Positions 51,512 to 59,782 of a stretch of 64,000 nt of DNA are shown piece by piece. The stretch is from JAHFUI01 sp039931615 (lineage in GTDB: Bacteria > Acidobacteriota > Vicinamibacteria > Vicinamibacterales > CAVVIG01). How positions within the stretch are numbered: the stretch's first letter is position 1; each line of letters begins with the position of its first letter. The notes beneath the pieces are model-generated. The model searched no databases. It saw only the letters and a program-made list of their open reading frames with translations, and had not been told where the DNA came from. The stretch is taken from contig JBDTRR010000009.1 of the NCBI GenBank assembly GCA_039931615.1, positions 50,266 through 114,265 of the forward strand. The letters run 5' to 3'. A program made the position numbers and the translations under genes.

Positions 51512-51964
51512 GTGTCGACAAAATCGACTCGCGGCCGGTACGCCCAGCTCCGTCAGACCTGTGTGGCACACGGTCTGCGGCTGACGCGGCAACGCGACGT
51601 CCTGCTGCGCGCCCTCAGCGAGACGATGGGTCATCCCACCGCTGACGACCTGGTCAAGAAAGTCCGGAAGGTGCTGCCGACCGTGTCACATGCGACCGTC
51701 TACCGCAACGTGCAGGAACTGGTGCGCGCCGGCCTGATCGGCACGCTCGAACGCAGCGGCGCGGCCGTCCAGTTCGAGATCAATCCGGATCACCACCATC
51801 ATTTCATGTGCGGGCGCTGCGGGCAGGTGTGGGACGTCTACCTCGATCAGGTGGCGGTGACGCTCGACCGGCAACGGTCGCCGCTGGCCGGATTCCGAAT
51901 CGATCGGCGCGACGTGCAGCTGCACGGCCGGTGCGCCCGCTGCCGCGACCGCCGCCAGCTATAG
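51512..51964 (+). CDS. perR: Fur-family peroxide regulator, PerR-like
   Basis: A 150-residue Fur-family repressor: winged helix LRLTRQRDVLLRALSETMGHPTADDLVKKVRK, LPTVSHATVYRNVQELVRAGLI, then the metal half HHHHFMCGRCGQVWDVYLD and CARCRDR with two CxxC zinc pairs. An aspartate occupies the place in VWDVY where PerR has Asp and Fur has Glu. The GTG is preceded by TAGGCT at 51499-51504, so the message is probably leaderless. It likely represses katG. Confidence 0.82.
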   Translation: MSTKSTRGRYAQLRQTCVAHGLRLTRQRDVLLRALSETMGHPTADDLVKKVRKVLPTVSHATVYRNVQELVRAGLIGTLERSGAAVQFEINPDHHHHFMCGRCGQVWDVYLDQVAVTLDRQRSPLAGFRIDRRDVQLHGRCARCRDRRQL

Positions 51965-52225
51965 CTAGGCCTTCGCGGTCCAGTAGTCGATGTGCTGTTT
52001 TCGGGCGGCCGCTGCGCGATACTTCACGAGGTAGGAGGCGCCGAGTCCGATCCAGAAGACGCCAGGGACCACGGACGTGAGCAGGCTGCCACGATTGAGC
52101 ACGAGAACCACAGTGGTCGTCAGCAGGCCAAGCGCGATGAACAAGGCGCCAGCCGTCCGCGGCCGACGCGGGTAGCAGAGTCCCGCGGCCGCCAGCAGCG
52201 CGAACCAGGCGAGCAGGGGCCACAC
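51965..52225 (-). CDS. Small membrane protein
   Basis: 86 residues with three hydrophobic stretches (LLAWFALLAAAGLCY, TAGALFIALGLLTTTVVLVL, SVVPGVFWIGLGASYLVKY) and a basic C-terminal tail. Unrecognised. It is convergent with the PerR-like gene, the stop codons adjoining. Confidence 0.55.
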   Translation of the reverse strand: MWPLLAWFALLAAAGLCYPRRPRTAGALFIALGLLTTTVVLVLNRGSLLTSVVPGVFWIGLGASYLVKYRAAAARKQHIDYWTAKA

Positions 52226-52418
52226 GGCACCGATTGTAGTCAGGTCACACTCCCCTGGCCAGACCCGGAGGCTGGGTCCACTGGGACGGTGCCTCTCTGT
52301 CGAGAGACAGACGGCGGAACAGCACGGCCGCCTCGGCCATGACCGTCGACACGCCAGTTCGCGAGGGCTTGCCCTCGAAGAACCCGGTCATGATGAGCGC
52401 ATTGAAGGAGGAGCAGAC

Positions 52419-52724
52419 ATGGGCAAGGTCGTGCTGGTGAAATGCGCCAGCGGTCGACTCGAACCGGTGACGGCCATCGGCTACGACGGCGTGTCGGAGA
52501 CGGTCACGATCAATCGTCCGGTTTCGATCGATGGCGGCCAGGAGGTGATGATGGTGCCACTGTCGCGATGCTTCGAGTTCGACGCCGACATGATGGAGCA
52601 CGTCAACACCCTGATCCTCGCGGCGGCGGACAAGCTGGACGCGGTCGAACAGTTGTGCGCATGCGGCCTCCTCCCCGCGGAGTTCGTCACCGAGGGCGAT
52701 CCCGGCCGCCTGAAGATGCACTGA
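52419..52724 (+). CDS. Hypothetical small protein
   Basis: 101 residues, ATG with GAAGGAGGAG upstream, an excellent ribosome-binding site. It contains strands in the first half (VVLVKCASGRLEPVTAIGYDGVSETVTI), then a helix DADMMEHVNTLILAAADKLDAVEQLCACGLLPAEFV with two close cysteines. No known family comes to mind. Confidence 0.6.
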   Translation: MGKVVLVKCASGRLEPVTAIGYDGVSETVTINRPVSIDGGQEVMMVPLSRCFEFDADMMEHVNTLILAAADKLDAVEQLCACGLLPAEFVTEGDPGRLKMH

Positions 52725-52755
52725 CGGCCCTGAGTCAGTCACAGAGACGGTTGCG

Positions 52756-52974
52756 CTATCTCCGCTTGTTCTGCGCGCGGGCGATGATCTGCCGTGCGCG
52801 TCCGACACAGTCCTCAGGAACTTGCACTTTTACGGTCTGCGGACCTTCTCCGATGCGGACCGCGTACTCGTCCATCAGAAACGTTTGGAGTCCAGCCGCG
52901 TCGAGCGCCGCGCGAAGCACATGGGCTTCGTGAGGATACGCAAATTCGGCGATCGTGATTAACCGTTTGGCCAT
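52756..52974 (-). CDS. DUF2007-like small protein
   Basis: A 72-residue protein MAKRLITIAEFAYPHEAHVLRAALDAAGLQTFLMDEY followed by GPQTVKVQVPEDCVGRARQII. The pattern (short ferredoxin-like fold with EAHVLRAALDAAGI and VQVPEEDA) fits the DUF2007 putative signal transducing proteins. A longer frame to 53409 has no homologous extension. No catalytic residues known. Confidence 0.75.
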   Translation of the reverse strand: MAKRLITIAEFAYPHEAHVLRAALDAAGLQTFLMDEYAVRIGEGPQTVKVQVPEDCVGRARQIIARAQNKRR

Positions 52975-53652
52975 GTCCCGTTCTCCGCTACTTGTGCTCG
53001 GCGGAATCGGCCGACCGGGAGCACCACCAACGCCTCCCGTAGCCGAATAGTTGTAGAGTCTCCAGTCAATCAGGAACCGCACATACTCGGGCGGCCCTGC
53101 GGAGTCTACAGCCATTGATCCCCCGCCCGGCTTGGCACGAGATCGAATGGCCGGATCCGCGAGAGCCTCACGGACTTGGCAAGCCGGCGATCCGGGAACT
53201 TGACGGCAGACGCGCGGCAGTTCCGCCCTGGGATTGAGCGACGGCCGGACCATCGAGGGCGACTTCGGCGGAACTCGCCGTCTTGCGAGCCGCTGGTGCG
53301 GCACGACCAATCGCGCAGCGCATAAGGCCGAACCCGACGCCGGGTCGGCAGCGACATCACAGACCTGGCCATCACGTTGTTCAAGAAGGGACTGCTGGAT
53401 TGGCGCCAATCGACGCCTGGCTCAGGCGATTCCAGATCGCTCGACGGGCCGCCTGACCGCTTGCCGGTGGTGGCCTGAAGCCGTACAGTAGCCGCATGGA
53501 AATACCTGTCATCCGGGAACCGCCCGGGTGGCCCTCGCTCCGGACGATGCATGACAGCCGGACGACGTTCGCGAAGTGGTCGGGTGAAACCGATCGATGG
53601 CGAGGCCGCGGTTGTCAAAGCGGTTGCGCGAGAAGAGGGAGCGTCGCTCGTG
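52975..53652. other. Intergenic stretch, no gene recognised
   Basis: About 680 bases without a frame I can support. All six frames are open for stretches, as is normal at this GC content, but none resembles a known protein. It forms the left edge of the accessory region. Confidence 0.5.
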
Positions 53653-53883
53653 GTGAAGACTACGGGATCCACCTCCAACCTGAACAACGATTCGTTCCGT
53701 ATGACGCTGGACCTGTTCCAGACCGGCGTCGATGTCATGCGTCACAATCTTCGACGCCGACATCCAGAAGCCCGCGACGAAGAAGTTGAACGACTACTCG
53801 GCGAATGGCTGCTGGAGCGACCAGGGGCCGAATTCGGCGACTGCCCGGGTCCGACGATGGACATCAACGCCTTCCTGGCGTGA
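53653..53883 (+). CDS. Putative antitoxin-like small protein paired with a nucleotidyltransferase
   Basis: The core reads MTLDLFQTGVDVMRHNLRRRHPEARDEEVERLLGEWLLERP, ending PTMDINAFLA. Its stop overlaps the next gene's GTG start (GTGA), the tight coupling usual in toxin-antitoxin pairs. In related loci a protein of this type precedes an AbiEii-like nucleotidyltransferase. The GTG at 53653 has GAGGGAG upstream; an ATG at 53701 gives only 60 residues. Its role as the neutralising partner is inferred. Confidence 0.6.
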   Translation: MKTTGSTSNLNNDSFRMTLDLFQTGVDVMRHNLRRRHPEARDEEVERLLGEWLLERPGAEFGDCPGPTMDINAFLA

Positions 53884-54482
53884 CAGCGCTCGAAAAGGCG
53901 CTGCGTCAAATCAGCGTCGATCTCGCCGCGACGCGCCATCCCTTTGCGTTGATCGGGGGACTGGCCGTTTCTGCACGCACCGAACCACGATTCACGCGGG
54001 ATGCCGATCTTGCGGTCGCCGTCGCGAGCGACGCTGAAGCGGAAGCCGTCATTCGAATGGTTCGTCGTGCCGGCTACGAGATCGAAGCGATCGTCAAGCA
54101 AGACGCGGTGGGTCGGCTCGCAACAGCGAGGTTCAGGCGATCCCTGGAGCCGACGAGCCCTGTCATCGACCTGCTCTTCGCTTCGTCAGGAATCGACCAA
54201 GAGATTGTGGCGGAAGCCGACGAGATCGAACTGCTCCCGCGACTAATCATTCGCGTCGCGACCATCGCACACTTGATGGCCCTGAAGGTCCTGGCTCGGG
54301 ACGATGTCAGTCGCCCACAGGATACCGGCGACCTGCGCGCACTTCTTCGCCTCGCGTCCCCTCACGACATCAGCCAGGCGCGATCCGCACTGAGATTGGT
54401 CACCAAACGCGGCTATGACCGTAGTCGTGATCTCCAGACTGAGCTGGAGACACTATTACGCGCCCGGCATGCACCGCGCTGA
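53880..54482 (+). CDS. AbiEii/MNT-like nucleotidyltransferase, toxin candidate
   Basis: The nucleotidyltransferase active-site pattern is PFALIGGLAVSARTEPRFTRDADLAV (GG-x-A-x9-R-x-T-x-D-x-D). The rest (VDLLFASSGIDQEIV, RVATIAHLMALKVLARDD, DTGDLRALL) follows AbiEii-type proteins. Such enzymes act as toxins in type IV abortive-infection modules by modifying tRNA. The GTG start overlaps the upstream gene's stop. Together they resemble an AbiEi-free variant of that system. Confidence 0.78.
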   Translation: MTALEKALRQISVDLAATRHPFALIGGLAVSARTEPRFTRDADLAVAVASDAEAEAVIRMVRRAGYEIEAIVKQDAVGRLATARFRRSLEPTSPVIDLLFASSGIDQEIVAEADEIELLPRLIIRVATIAHLMALKVLARDDVSRPQDTGDLRALLRLASPHDISQARSALRLVTKRGYDRSRDLQTELETLLRARHAPR

Positions 54483-54536
54483 CGACGCGGTTCCGACCGC
54501 CGCCGTTGCTGGGCGAGCGCGCTGCCGGCAGACTGG

Positions 54537-54869
54537 CTACGCGGCGTGTCCGGGAATACGCTCGAGTTCGGCCCCGAGCGCCTGCTCCGCGTGCCACACG
54601 TCAAAAGCCTGCTGCATCCCGAGCCACAGCGCCGGTCCGTTACCGGCCCACTTCCCGAGCCGAACGGCCATCTCTGGCGTGACTGGCGCCCTACCCGCCA
54701 GGATTCGGTGCAGGAGCTGTCGTGACACGCCGAGCTCGCGGGCTGCCTGCGAGACGTTCATCCGCAACGCCGGCAGCACGTCCTCACGCAGGATCTCGCC
54801 GGGATGGGTCGGTTCCCGCTTCAACGGCTGTCGGACAGGGAGCACCTTCGTCGTCTTCGTCGTCGCCAT
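54537..54869 (-). CDS. higA: HigA-family antitoxin
   Basis: An Xre-type helix-turn-helix protein: LKREPTHPGEILREDVLPALRMNVSQAARELGVSRQLLHRILAGRAPVTPEMAVRLGKWAGNGPALWLGMQ, exactly the HigA addiction-module layout. It neutralises HigB and represses the operon. An N-terminal threonine/lysine-rich run (ATTKTTK) precedes it. It follows the toxin gene by 16 bases, the inverted higBA order typical of this family. Confidence 0.88.
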   Translation of the reverse strand: MATTKTTKVLPVRQPLKREPTHPGEILREDVLPALRMNVSQAARELGVSRQLLHRILAGRAPVTPEMAVRLGKWAGNGPALWLGMQQAFDVWHAEQALGAELERIPGHAA

Positions 54870-54885
54870 CGTCGTCGCCTTCCGT

Positions 54886-55164
54886 TCAGTGATACTGCTC
54901 AAGAGCGAGCTCGTGGGCGTCCTTGCCGTCCCAGCGGAACGTGATGCGCCAGGGGCCACTGACGGCGATCGCGTGCCGGCCCTCTCGATTGCCCTTCAAT
55001 GGGTGCACACTCCAGCCCGGCATGTTCAGGTCTGAGAGCGCCGTCGCCGCATGGAGCGCGTCCATCGCCCTTCTGCAGCGTTTGTGCAGGTCCGGCTGCA
55101 CCTTCCGGCTCTTGCCGGTCTCGAAGAGCTCCCGCAACCCGGCATGCCGGAAGCTGACGATCAC
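54886..55164 (-). CDS. higB: HigB/RelE-family toxin
   Basis: A 92-residue mRNA interferase of the HigB type: IVSFRHAGLRELFETGKSRKVQPDLHKRCRRAMDALHAA, then LNMPGWSVHPLKGNREGRHAIAVSGPWRITFRWDGKDAHELALEQYH. The latter is typical. The GTG at 55164 gives the standard length; the longer frame from 55200 adds 12 residues. TACGCT lies about seven bases upstream, with TTGGCA 17 bases further, so a promoter is likely at 55195-55172. Confidence 0.88.
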   Translation of the reverse strand: MIVSFRHAGLRELFETGKSRKVQPDLHKRCRRAMDALHAATALSDLNMPGWSVHPLKGNREGRHAIAVSGPWRITFRWDGKDAHELALEQYH

Positions 55165-55487
55165 GATGGCGAGCGTAAAGCAGATGCGACAGAGTGCCAA
55201 CTGTCGATTTGCACTGTCGATTTACACCACTGCCAGCGCGGGGATGTCCAAGGTCGGGACTGCGTCGCCACCCGCGGCACGGCCTCAGGTGTCGTGCAGT
55301 GGGAACCGGTTCGCGTCTCTCCGACGCGCACGGCATTCGCCGATCGGGATTCTGCGCGAGTGCCCGTGAGCTCACTTTCGGCCCATCAGTGAGTTGCGTT
55401 GAACGCGTTGGCGATGCGTGAGGCGCCACCAACGCCCAGCGCGCCAAGCTGCTGAGGGCGGCCAGCGCCGCGCGACGTGGGCCGGGT
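55165..55487. other. Gap with higBA promoter and short direct repeats
   Basis: No gene recognised. On the plus strand CTGTCGATTT occurs twice at 55201-55210 and 55214-55223, 13 bases apart, upstream of higB on the opposite strand. Such paired repeats could be HigA operator half-sites. Confidence 0.45.
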
Positions 55488-55843
55488 TCAGTCGTCTTCG
55501 TTGGCAGCAGCGGACGGGTCCAGGTGTCGGCGGTAGTCCATGCTGCTGGCATGGAGGACGCGGACGACCAGAATCCGTGACTCGTCGGTCGCGAAGAGAA
55601 TGCTCTGACGGCCGCTGGTGGCCATCTGGATGGCAGGCCTGAGGTCATCTCGAGTACGCGCGAACACCGTGCTCTTGACCAGACCCTTCATCGTGTCACG
55701 AAGGGCGTCCATGTACTTGCTGGTCTGGTGTCGGCCACCCGCGGCGCAGGGTGTCGTCATTCTTGACCCCAGGTCCGCGAGGAGTACCGTCGAATCGAGG
55801 CGAGATCAGCCCGCGCGATCTCGGTGAGGACGAGTCGCTTCAC
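55488..55843 (-). pseudogene. ParE-like toxin disrupted by a 32-base insertion
   Basis: The first 28 residues are intact from GTG 55843 (VKRLVLTEIARADLASIRRY and then SSRTWGQE), then a TGA at 55757-55759 ends the frame. The rest of ParE resumes in another frame: SKYMDALRDTMKGLV, DDLRPAIQMATSGRQSILF and ILVVRVLHASSMDYRRHLDP. Joining the two requires removal of about 32 bases (55728-55759), so a small insertion killed the toxin. The start overlaps the ParD stop (GTGA). Confidence 0.78.
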
Positions 55844-56088
55844 AGTCTGGCAAACAGGGCGTCGATCTGGTCCTCGCTCTCGAGCTCGAACACCCGCCCG
55901 GCTGCGACGTCCTCGAAGCCGCGGTCCAGAGCGTCCTTGAGCCGAGCCCGCTTCACGGCCGCGACTTCGTCGCGCACCTGCATCAAGCGAAGAGCGTCGG
56001 CGACCACCTCCGCCTCGGTGCTGTAGTGACCTTCCTCGACCCTGCGCCGAACGAGCGCTTCGAGACTCTTCGGGATTGCGATGTCCAC
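55840..56088 (-). CDS. parD: ParD-like antitoxin
   Basis: An 82-residue ribbon-helix-helix antitoxin: MDIAIPKSLEALVRRRVEEGHYSTEAEVVADALRLM, followed by an acidic tail (FEDVAAGRVFELESEDQIDALFARL) that would bind ParE. It is intact although its toxin is broken, a state often seen when a module decays. Spacing and the 4-base overlap are usual for parDE. Confidence 0.85.
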   Translation of the reverse strand: MDIAIPKSLEALVRRRVEEGHYSTEAEVVADALRLMQVRDEVAAVKRARLKDALDRGFEDVAAGRVFELESEDQIDALFARL

Positions 56089-56203
56089 GTGCGTATCCCC
56101 CTGAACAGTCTACCCCGGGGCGGTTTGGTGCGGGCGCCGACGGCGGAAACCCCTTCTGCTGCCACCACCTCGATCGCTCTGGCTATCGGCAACCACCCGG
56201 AGC

Positions 56204-56774
56204 CATGGCCGGCAGCGTGAGCTGTACTACGCGTGCAGCTCGTATTGGCGCCGCGGCAAGACGTCTGTCCGACGAGCAACCGGTCCTCGACGGCCTCCAA
56301 GACGGCGGCGTCGGCCGCCTCCATCGGGATCTCGCGCTTGTTCGCCGCGATGTCGTCGCCGAAGCGCTTGCCGAGTTGACCACACCAGAGACCGGCATCG
56401 CTGACCGCCTCCAGGTGCTGGCCGGCGACCTGACCGCCGTCGAGACGGAACTCTCCAGGCTCTCCTCGGCAATCGCCACGGGCGGCCAGGTCGACGCGCT
56501 CATGGAGGCGGTCAAGGAACGTGATCAGCGCCGGAAGACCCTACGTCGGCAAGTCGCGGATCTGGAGCCTCATGCCGTCGCCGTGGCGGCCGGCCCTGCC
56601 CCGCTGGAGGCCACCATCTGCGGAAGGCTCACGGATTGGCGCGGGCTCTTGCGCCGGCACGTGCCGCAAGCGCGGCAGATCATCTCGAAGTTGCTCACCG
56701 ACCGCCTGACGTTCGGCCCACAGACGCGGGATGGTGTGTCAGGGTTTCCGATCAGAGGGAAGGGTCGTTCCTGA
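56204..56774 (+). pseudogene. Remnant of a large serine recombinase (C-terminal part)
   Basis: From 56204 one frame gives HGRQRELYYACSSYWRRGKT, the zinc-ribbon region of large serine recombinases. After a frameshift (about 56270) a second frame continues with VRRDVVAEALAEL, TAVETELSRLSSAIATGGQVDALMEAVKERDQRRKTLR and WRGLLRRHVPQARQIISKLLTDRLTFGP, the coiled-coil and tail of the same family. The catalytic N-terminal domain is absent. It ends about 40 bases from the 3' end of tRNA-Glu, so a decayed integrative element is likely. Confidence 0.72.
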
Positions 56775-56817
56775 AGTTCTTAGACGAGCTCGTGCCGCAG
56801 GTTTCACAACCAATGGC

Positions 56818-56890
56818 GTCCCCAACGGGATTCGAACCCGTGTTTTGGCCTTGAAAGGGCCACGTCCTGGGCCTCTGGACGATGGGGACG
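56818..56890 (-). tRNA. tRNA-Glu (anticodon TTC)
   Basis: Minus-strand cloverleaf: acceptor GTCCCCA/TGGGGAC, D stem GTCC/GGAC, anticodon stem TGGCC/GGCCA around CTTTCAA (anticodon TTC), T arm ACGGG-TTCGAAT-CCCGT, discriminator G. CCA is encoded at 56815-56817. It lies at the right end of the accessory region and next to the recombinase remnant, so it may be an integration site. Confidence 0.95.
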
Positions 56891-57084
56891 ACGAGCCTGA
56901 CAGCGCGAATCGCCGATCATAGCATAGCGATGCAGTGGGACTGGCCGGGCGTTCGTGGTCTCGTTCCCCTACGGTCACTGCGCCCGCCACAATCGCAGGC
57001 CGGCCGTTCACGCGCAATCGGAATCGACGCAACCCGATCACCTCCACCGCTACTCGAGTGCAGGTGCAGTACGCCTGAAGAACA

Positions 57085-57297
57085 TCACCGTGAATCGGAG
57101 TCCGGTTTTTCCCTGAAACCTTCCAGTACCGCCACGCGCTCTTCCGCCTTTGGCGCCTGCGCCGGACCGGTGTGCCAGGTGTGTCCACACCCCCGACACA
57201 ACCACCAGGTCAACGTCGCGCCCGGCGGCAGCTGCTCGATCGACCGGGCGCCGCAGCGTGGGCAGACGGGCCATTCCTCCGTGTTCGCAGACATCAC
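57085..57297 (-). CDS. Small zinc-ribbon protein
   Basis: A 70-residue frame with two CxxC pairs, WPVCPRCGARSIEQLPPGATLTWWLCRGCGHTWHTG, the layout of a zinc ribbon. The remainder is a charged tail. Start is either M at 57297 or 57294. Unrecognised beyond the ribbon; candidates include transcription-related or chaperone-like small proteins. Confidence 0.6.
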   Translation of the reverse strand: MMSANTEEWPVCPRCGARSIEQLPPGATLTWWLCRGCGHTWHTGPAQAPKAEERVAVLEGFREKPDSDSR

Positions 57298-57600
57298 CCC
57301 TATCGCTACATTGGCGATGCCCTCGACCGGCCGTTCAGATTCAACGCGTTACGAGAGATCCGAACCGCGGCGCGTCGCCATTCACGACAGCGGACTGTGT
57401 AACGGACGAAACTGTCGCTCACGTCAGCACCGCGAGAAATGCCCAGAACCACGCCACTTCGTAATGAGCTGGACCGTTTACGACACTCTCGCCTGTCTCG
57501 CTCCCTGCTGTCTGGCGCCCGGCAGCGGCGTTCGACCTGCCCATGCCGCGGCCGCACCGTCCGATCCCGGCCCGGGGCGGCGACCGAGTAGACTGTTTTG
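57298..57600. other. Gap without a supported gene
   Basis: No frame of protein-like composition. A TAGACT at 57589-57594 near its end is the probable -10 for the next gene. Confidence 0.5.
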
Positions 57601-58446
57601 GTGCGATCTCTCCGCCGCCTGACGCCGGCCGGCCGTCGCGTGTTGATGGCGCTGGTCACCGCCAGCCTGGTCGCGACCGCGGTCGCCGAGGGATTCGGTC
57701 AGCAGGGATTCGACATCTTCGGCCGAGCCGGAGCGATCCAGCCCAACCCGCCCTACGACGGTGCCTTCATGTTCTGCCGGATCATGTTCCGCCAGAATCC
57801 GTACGGCGACGGCGACGGCTGGTTTGTCGACTACCCGCGCGCCGACGTCAACCTGTCCTACCGCCTGTCGGAATTGACCGCGACCCGCGTCAGCAAGGAC
57901 AGCCGCGGCGAGTTCAACCACGTCCTGATCCGCCTGACCGACGACGAGCTCTACCGCTGCCCCTTCGTCATGCTGTCGGAGCCAGGCGGCTCGTACTTCG
58001 ACGAGGAGGAAGCAGCGCGCCTGCGCGACTACCTGCTCAAGGGCGGGTTTCTCTGGGCCGACGACTTCTGGGGCGAGCGGGCCTGGGAGAACTGGGCCGA
58101 ACAGATCGGCAAGGCGCTGCCCAGCACCGACTACCCGATCGTCGACATCCCCCTCGATCACGAGCTGTTCCACATGCTGTATCAGGTGGACAGCGTGCCG
58201 CAGATTCCATCGGTGGGGATCTGGCTGCGCGGCGGCGCGACGTCCGAGCGGGGCGCCCAGAGCGCGGTCCCGCACGCGCGCGGCATCTTCGACGAGCGCC
58301 GCCGGCTGCTGGTCCTCAGCACCCACAACACCGATTTCGGCGATGCCTTCGAACGGGAGAGTGACAGCCGGCCCTACTTCGATCGATTCGCCGGCGTCGG
58401 CTACGCGTTCGGGATCAACGCGCTGCTCTACGCGCTCACGCACTGA
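57601..58446 (+). CDS. DUF4159 domain protein
   Basis: Hydrophobic N-terminus (VLMALVTASLVATAVAEGFGQ), then the DUF4159 pattern: FMFCRIMFRQNPYGDGDGWFVDYPRADVNLSYRLSELT, LRDYLLKGGFLWADDFWGERAWENWAEQI, DYPIVDIPLDHELFHMLYQV and HARGIFDERRRLLVLSTHNTDFGDAFERES. The glutamine-amidotransferase-like fold of this family is known, but the role is not. The GTG at 57601 has a TAGACT six bases upstream, so translation is probably leaderless. Common in acidobacterial genomes beside MoxR/DUF58 clusters, which are absent here. Confidence 0.8.
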   Translation: MRSLRRLTPAGRRVLMALVTASLVATAVAEGFGQQGFDIFGRAGAIQPNPPYDGAFMFCRIMFRQNPYGDGDGWFVDYPRADVNLSYRLSELTATRVSKDSRGEFNHVLIRLTDDELYRCPFVMLSEPGGSYFDEEEAARLRDYLLKGGFLWADDFWGERAWENWAEQIGKALPSTDYPIVDIPLDHELFHMLYQVDSVPQIPSVGIWLRGGATSERGAQSAVPHARGIFDERRRLLVLSTHNTDFGDAFERESDSRPYFDRFAGVGYAFGINALLYALTH

Positions 58447-58510
58447 CGCTCAACGTTGGACGGCGCGCCCCGGCCGACCGCTCGGTCGACCGCCGCAGCC
58501 GGCCGTCAGC

Positions 58511-59725
58511 TCAATCGGTGCTCAGACTCCGCCGGGCGTGGGCACCCGCACCAGGCGGCAGCCGCGACGAGACGTACGCCGCGATCGCCACCATGTCTTC
58601 TTCGGTCAGGTTCGCCACCACCAGCTTCATCAACTGCGCCGACGCCCCGTTTCGAGTTCCCTGCTGCATGTCCCACATCTGCCGGACCATGTAGCTCGGC
58701 GATCGGCCGGCGATCGGCGGCACGTCGGCAACGCCCATCAGATCGAGCCCGTGGCAGGTGCCGCATGCCGTGGTCTTGCCCTGGACGATCTGATTGCCGA
58801 CGATCTTCATGCCGCCGGTGGTCACCAGGTCCTTCCCCTTCCTGATGCTGCCGACCGGCACGTAGGCGACAAACCCGGATCGCGGGTTGCGCAGCGTCTC
58901 GGCCTGTTCCTCGTTCTCCGGCACTTCGATGATCCGTCCGGCAATCGGCTCGGTCCGAGCCTCCTCCGTCGCCAGGAAGAGATTGCCGGCAATCCGGGTC
59001 TTCGGCACCAGATTGGTTTCCACCACGCGCGTCCACGGCGTCCAGGGCATCGCGGCGAAGTACTCCGCCGCCGCCTTGACCTCGTCGTCGGTCATCGCCT
59101 TCGCCAGTTCGATCATCGTGTTGGTGTTCGGCTTGCGCGGATCGGCGGTATAGCGCAGGCCGTTGCGGAAGTCTTCGATCTGGCGCTTGACATAGGTGAC
59201 CGGCAGCGCCGCCGGCGAGGCGTTCTCCGGACGCCCCTTTCCATTCGGGAGATGGCACGAGCCGCAGCCCCGCGTCCGGTTGCCCAGCCGGGCCGGACCG
59301 TGGGCGATGATGCCGGGCATCGGTGGGTGATCACCGGGAAACCAGTCGATGACGTTCTGACCGTCGCGAACGTCGACGAGCGAGTAGGTGGCGGTGCTCC
59401 CCTCGACATGCCTGGGCCTGGTCTGCTCGCCGGGATCCTGGTTGGGACGAAGGTTCCTGCTCGGCGGCGCCTGCGGGGCGGCCTTGTCGCCAGGCTTGGC
59501 CGGCTCGTCGAAGCCATAGGCCCACAGCGGCGCCCGATCAAACGGGATCGCGGTGACGCGGACCTCTCCCTTTGCTTCGCCGATCGGGTTCGCCGGCCCA
59601 GGCGCGGTGACCGCCTGTGGCGCCTGCGGCGTCGCCGGGCGGCGGACGTCGTAGAACCGCTGGACGGCCGCACCGAGCGCGAAACATGTGATCGCCAGGA
59701 CCGCGGCACGGACACGCTGCCTCAC
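58511..59725 (-). CDS. Periplasmic cytochrome c with two heme-binding sites
   Basis: A membrane or signal segment (RAAVLAITCFALGAAVQ) precedes two c-type heme motifs, CGSCH (in RGCGSCHLPNGKG) and CGTCH (in TACGTCHGLDLMG). Between them is helical sequence with MPWTPWTRVVETNLVP; after the second, PPIAGRSPSYMVRQMWDMQQGTRNG supplies candidate axial methionines. The final helices fit cytochrome c class I. Length 404. The GTG at 59725 has GGGAGGAGG upstream. Electron partner unknown; the alpha-hydroxy-acid oxidase nearby also carries a CxxCH motif. Confidence 0.82.
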   Translation of the reverse strand: MRQRVRAAVLAITCFALGAAVQRFYDVRRPATPQAPQAVTAPGPANPIGEAKGEVRVTAIPFDRAPLWAYGFDEPAKPGDKAAPQAPPSRNLRPNQDPGEQTRPRHVEGSTATYSLVDVRDGQNVIDWFPGDHPPMPGIIAHGPARLGNRTRGCGSCHLPNGKGRPENASPAALPVTYVKRQIEDFRNGLRYTADPRKPNTNTMIELAKAMTDDEVKAAAEYFAAMPWTPWTRVVETNLVPKTRIAGNLFLATEEARTEPIAGRIIEVPENEEQAETLRNPRSGFVAYVPVGSIRKGKDLVTTGGMKIVGNQIVQGKTTACGTCHGLDLMGVADVPPIAGRSPSYMVRQMWDMQQGTRNGASAQLMKLVVANLTEEDMVAIAAYVSSRLPPGAGAHARRSLSTD

Positions 59726-59782
59726 GACGCCTCCTCCCGCCCGGTCGGCACGCCGACTCGAGGGCTGGTCAGCGCTTATAAC

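Noticed and set aside
54899..55648. 249-residue minus-strand frame between the toxin genes
   Set aside because: It overlaps higB in another frame and has no family-like segment.
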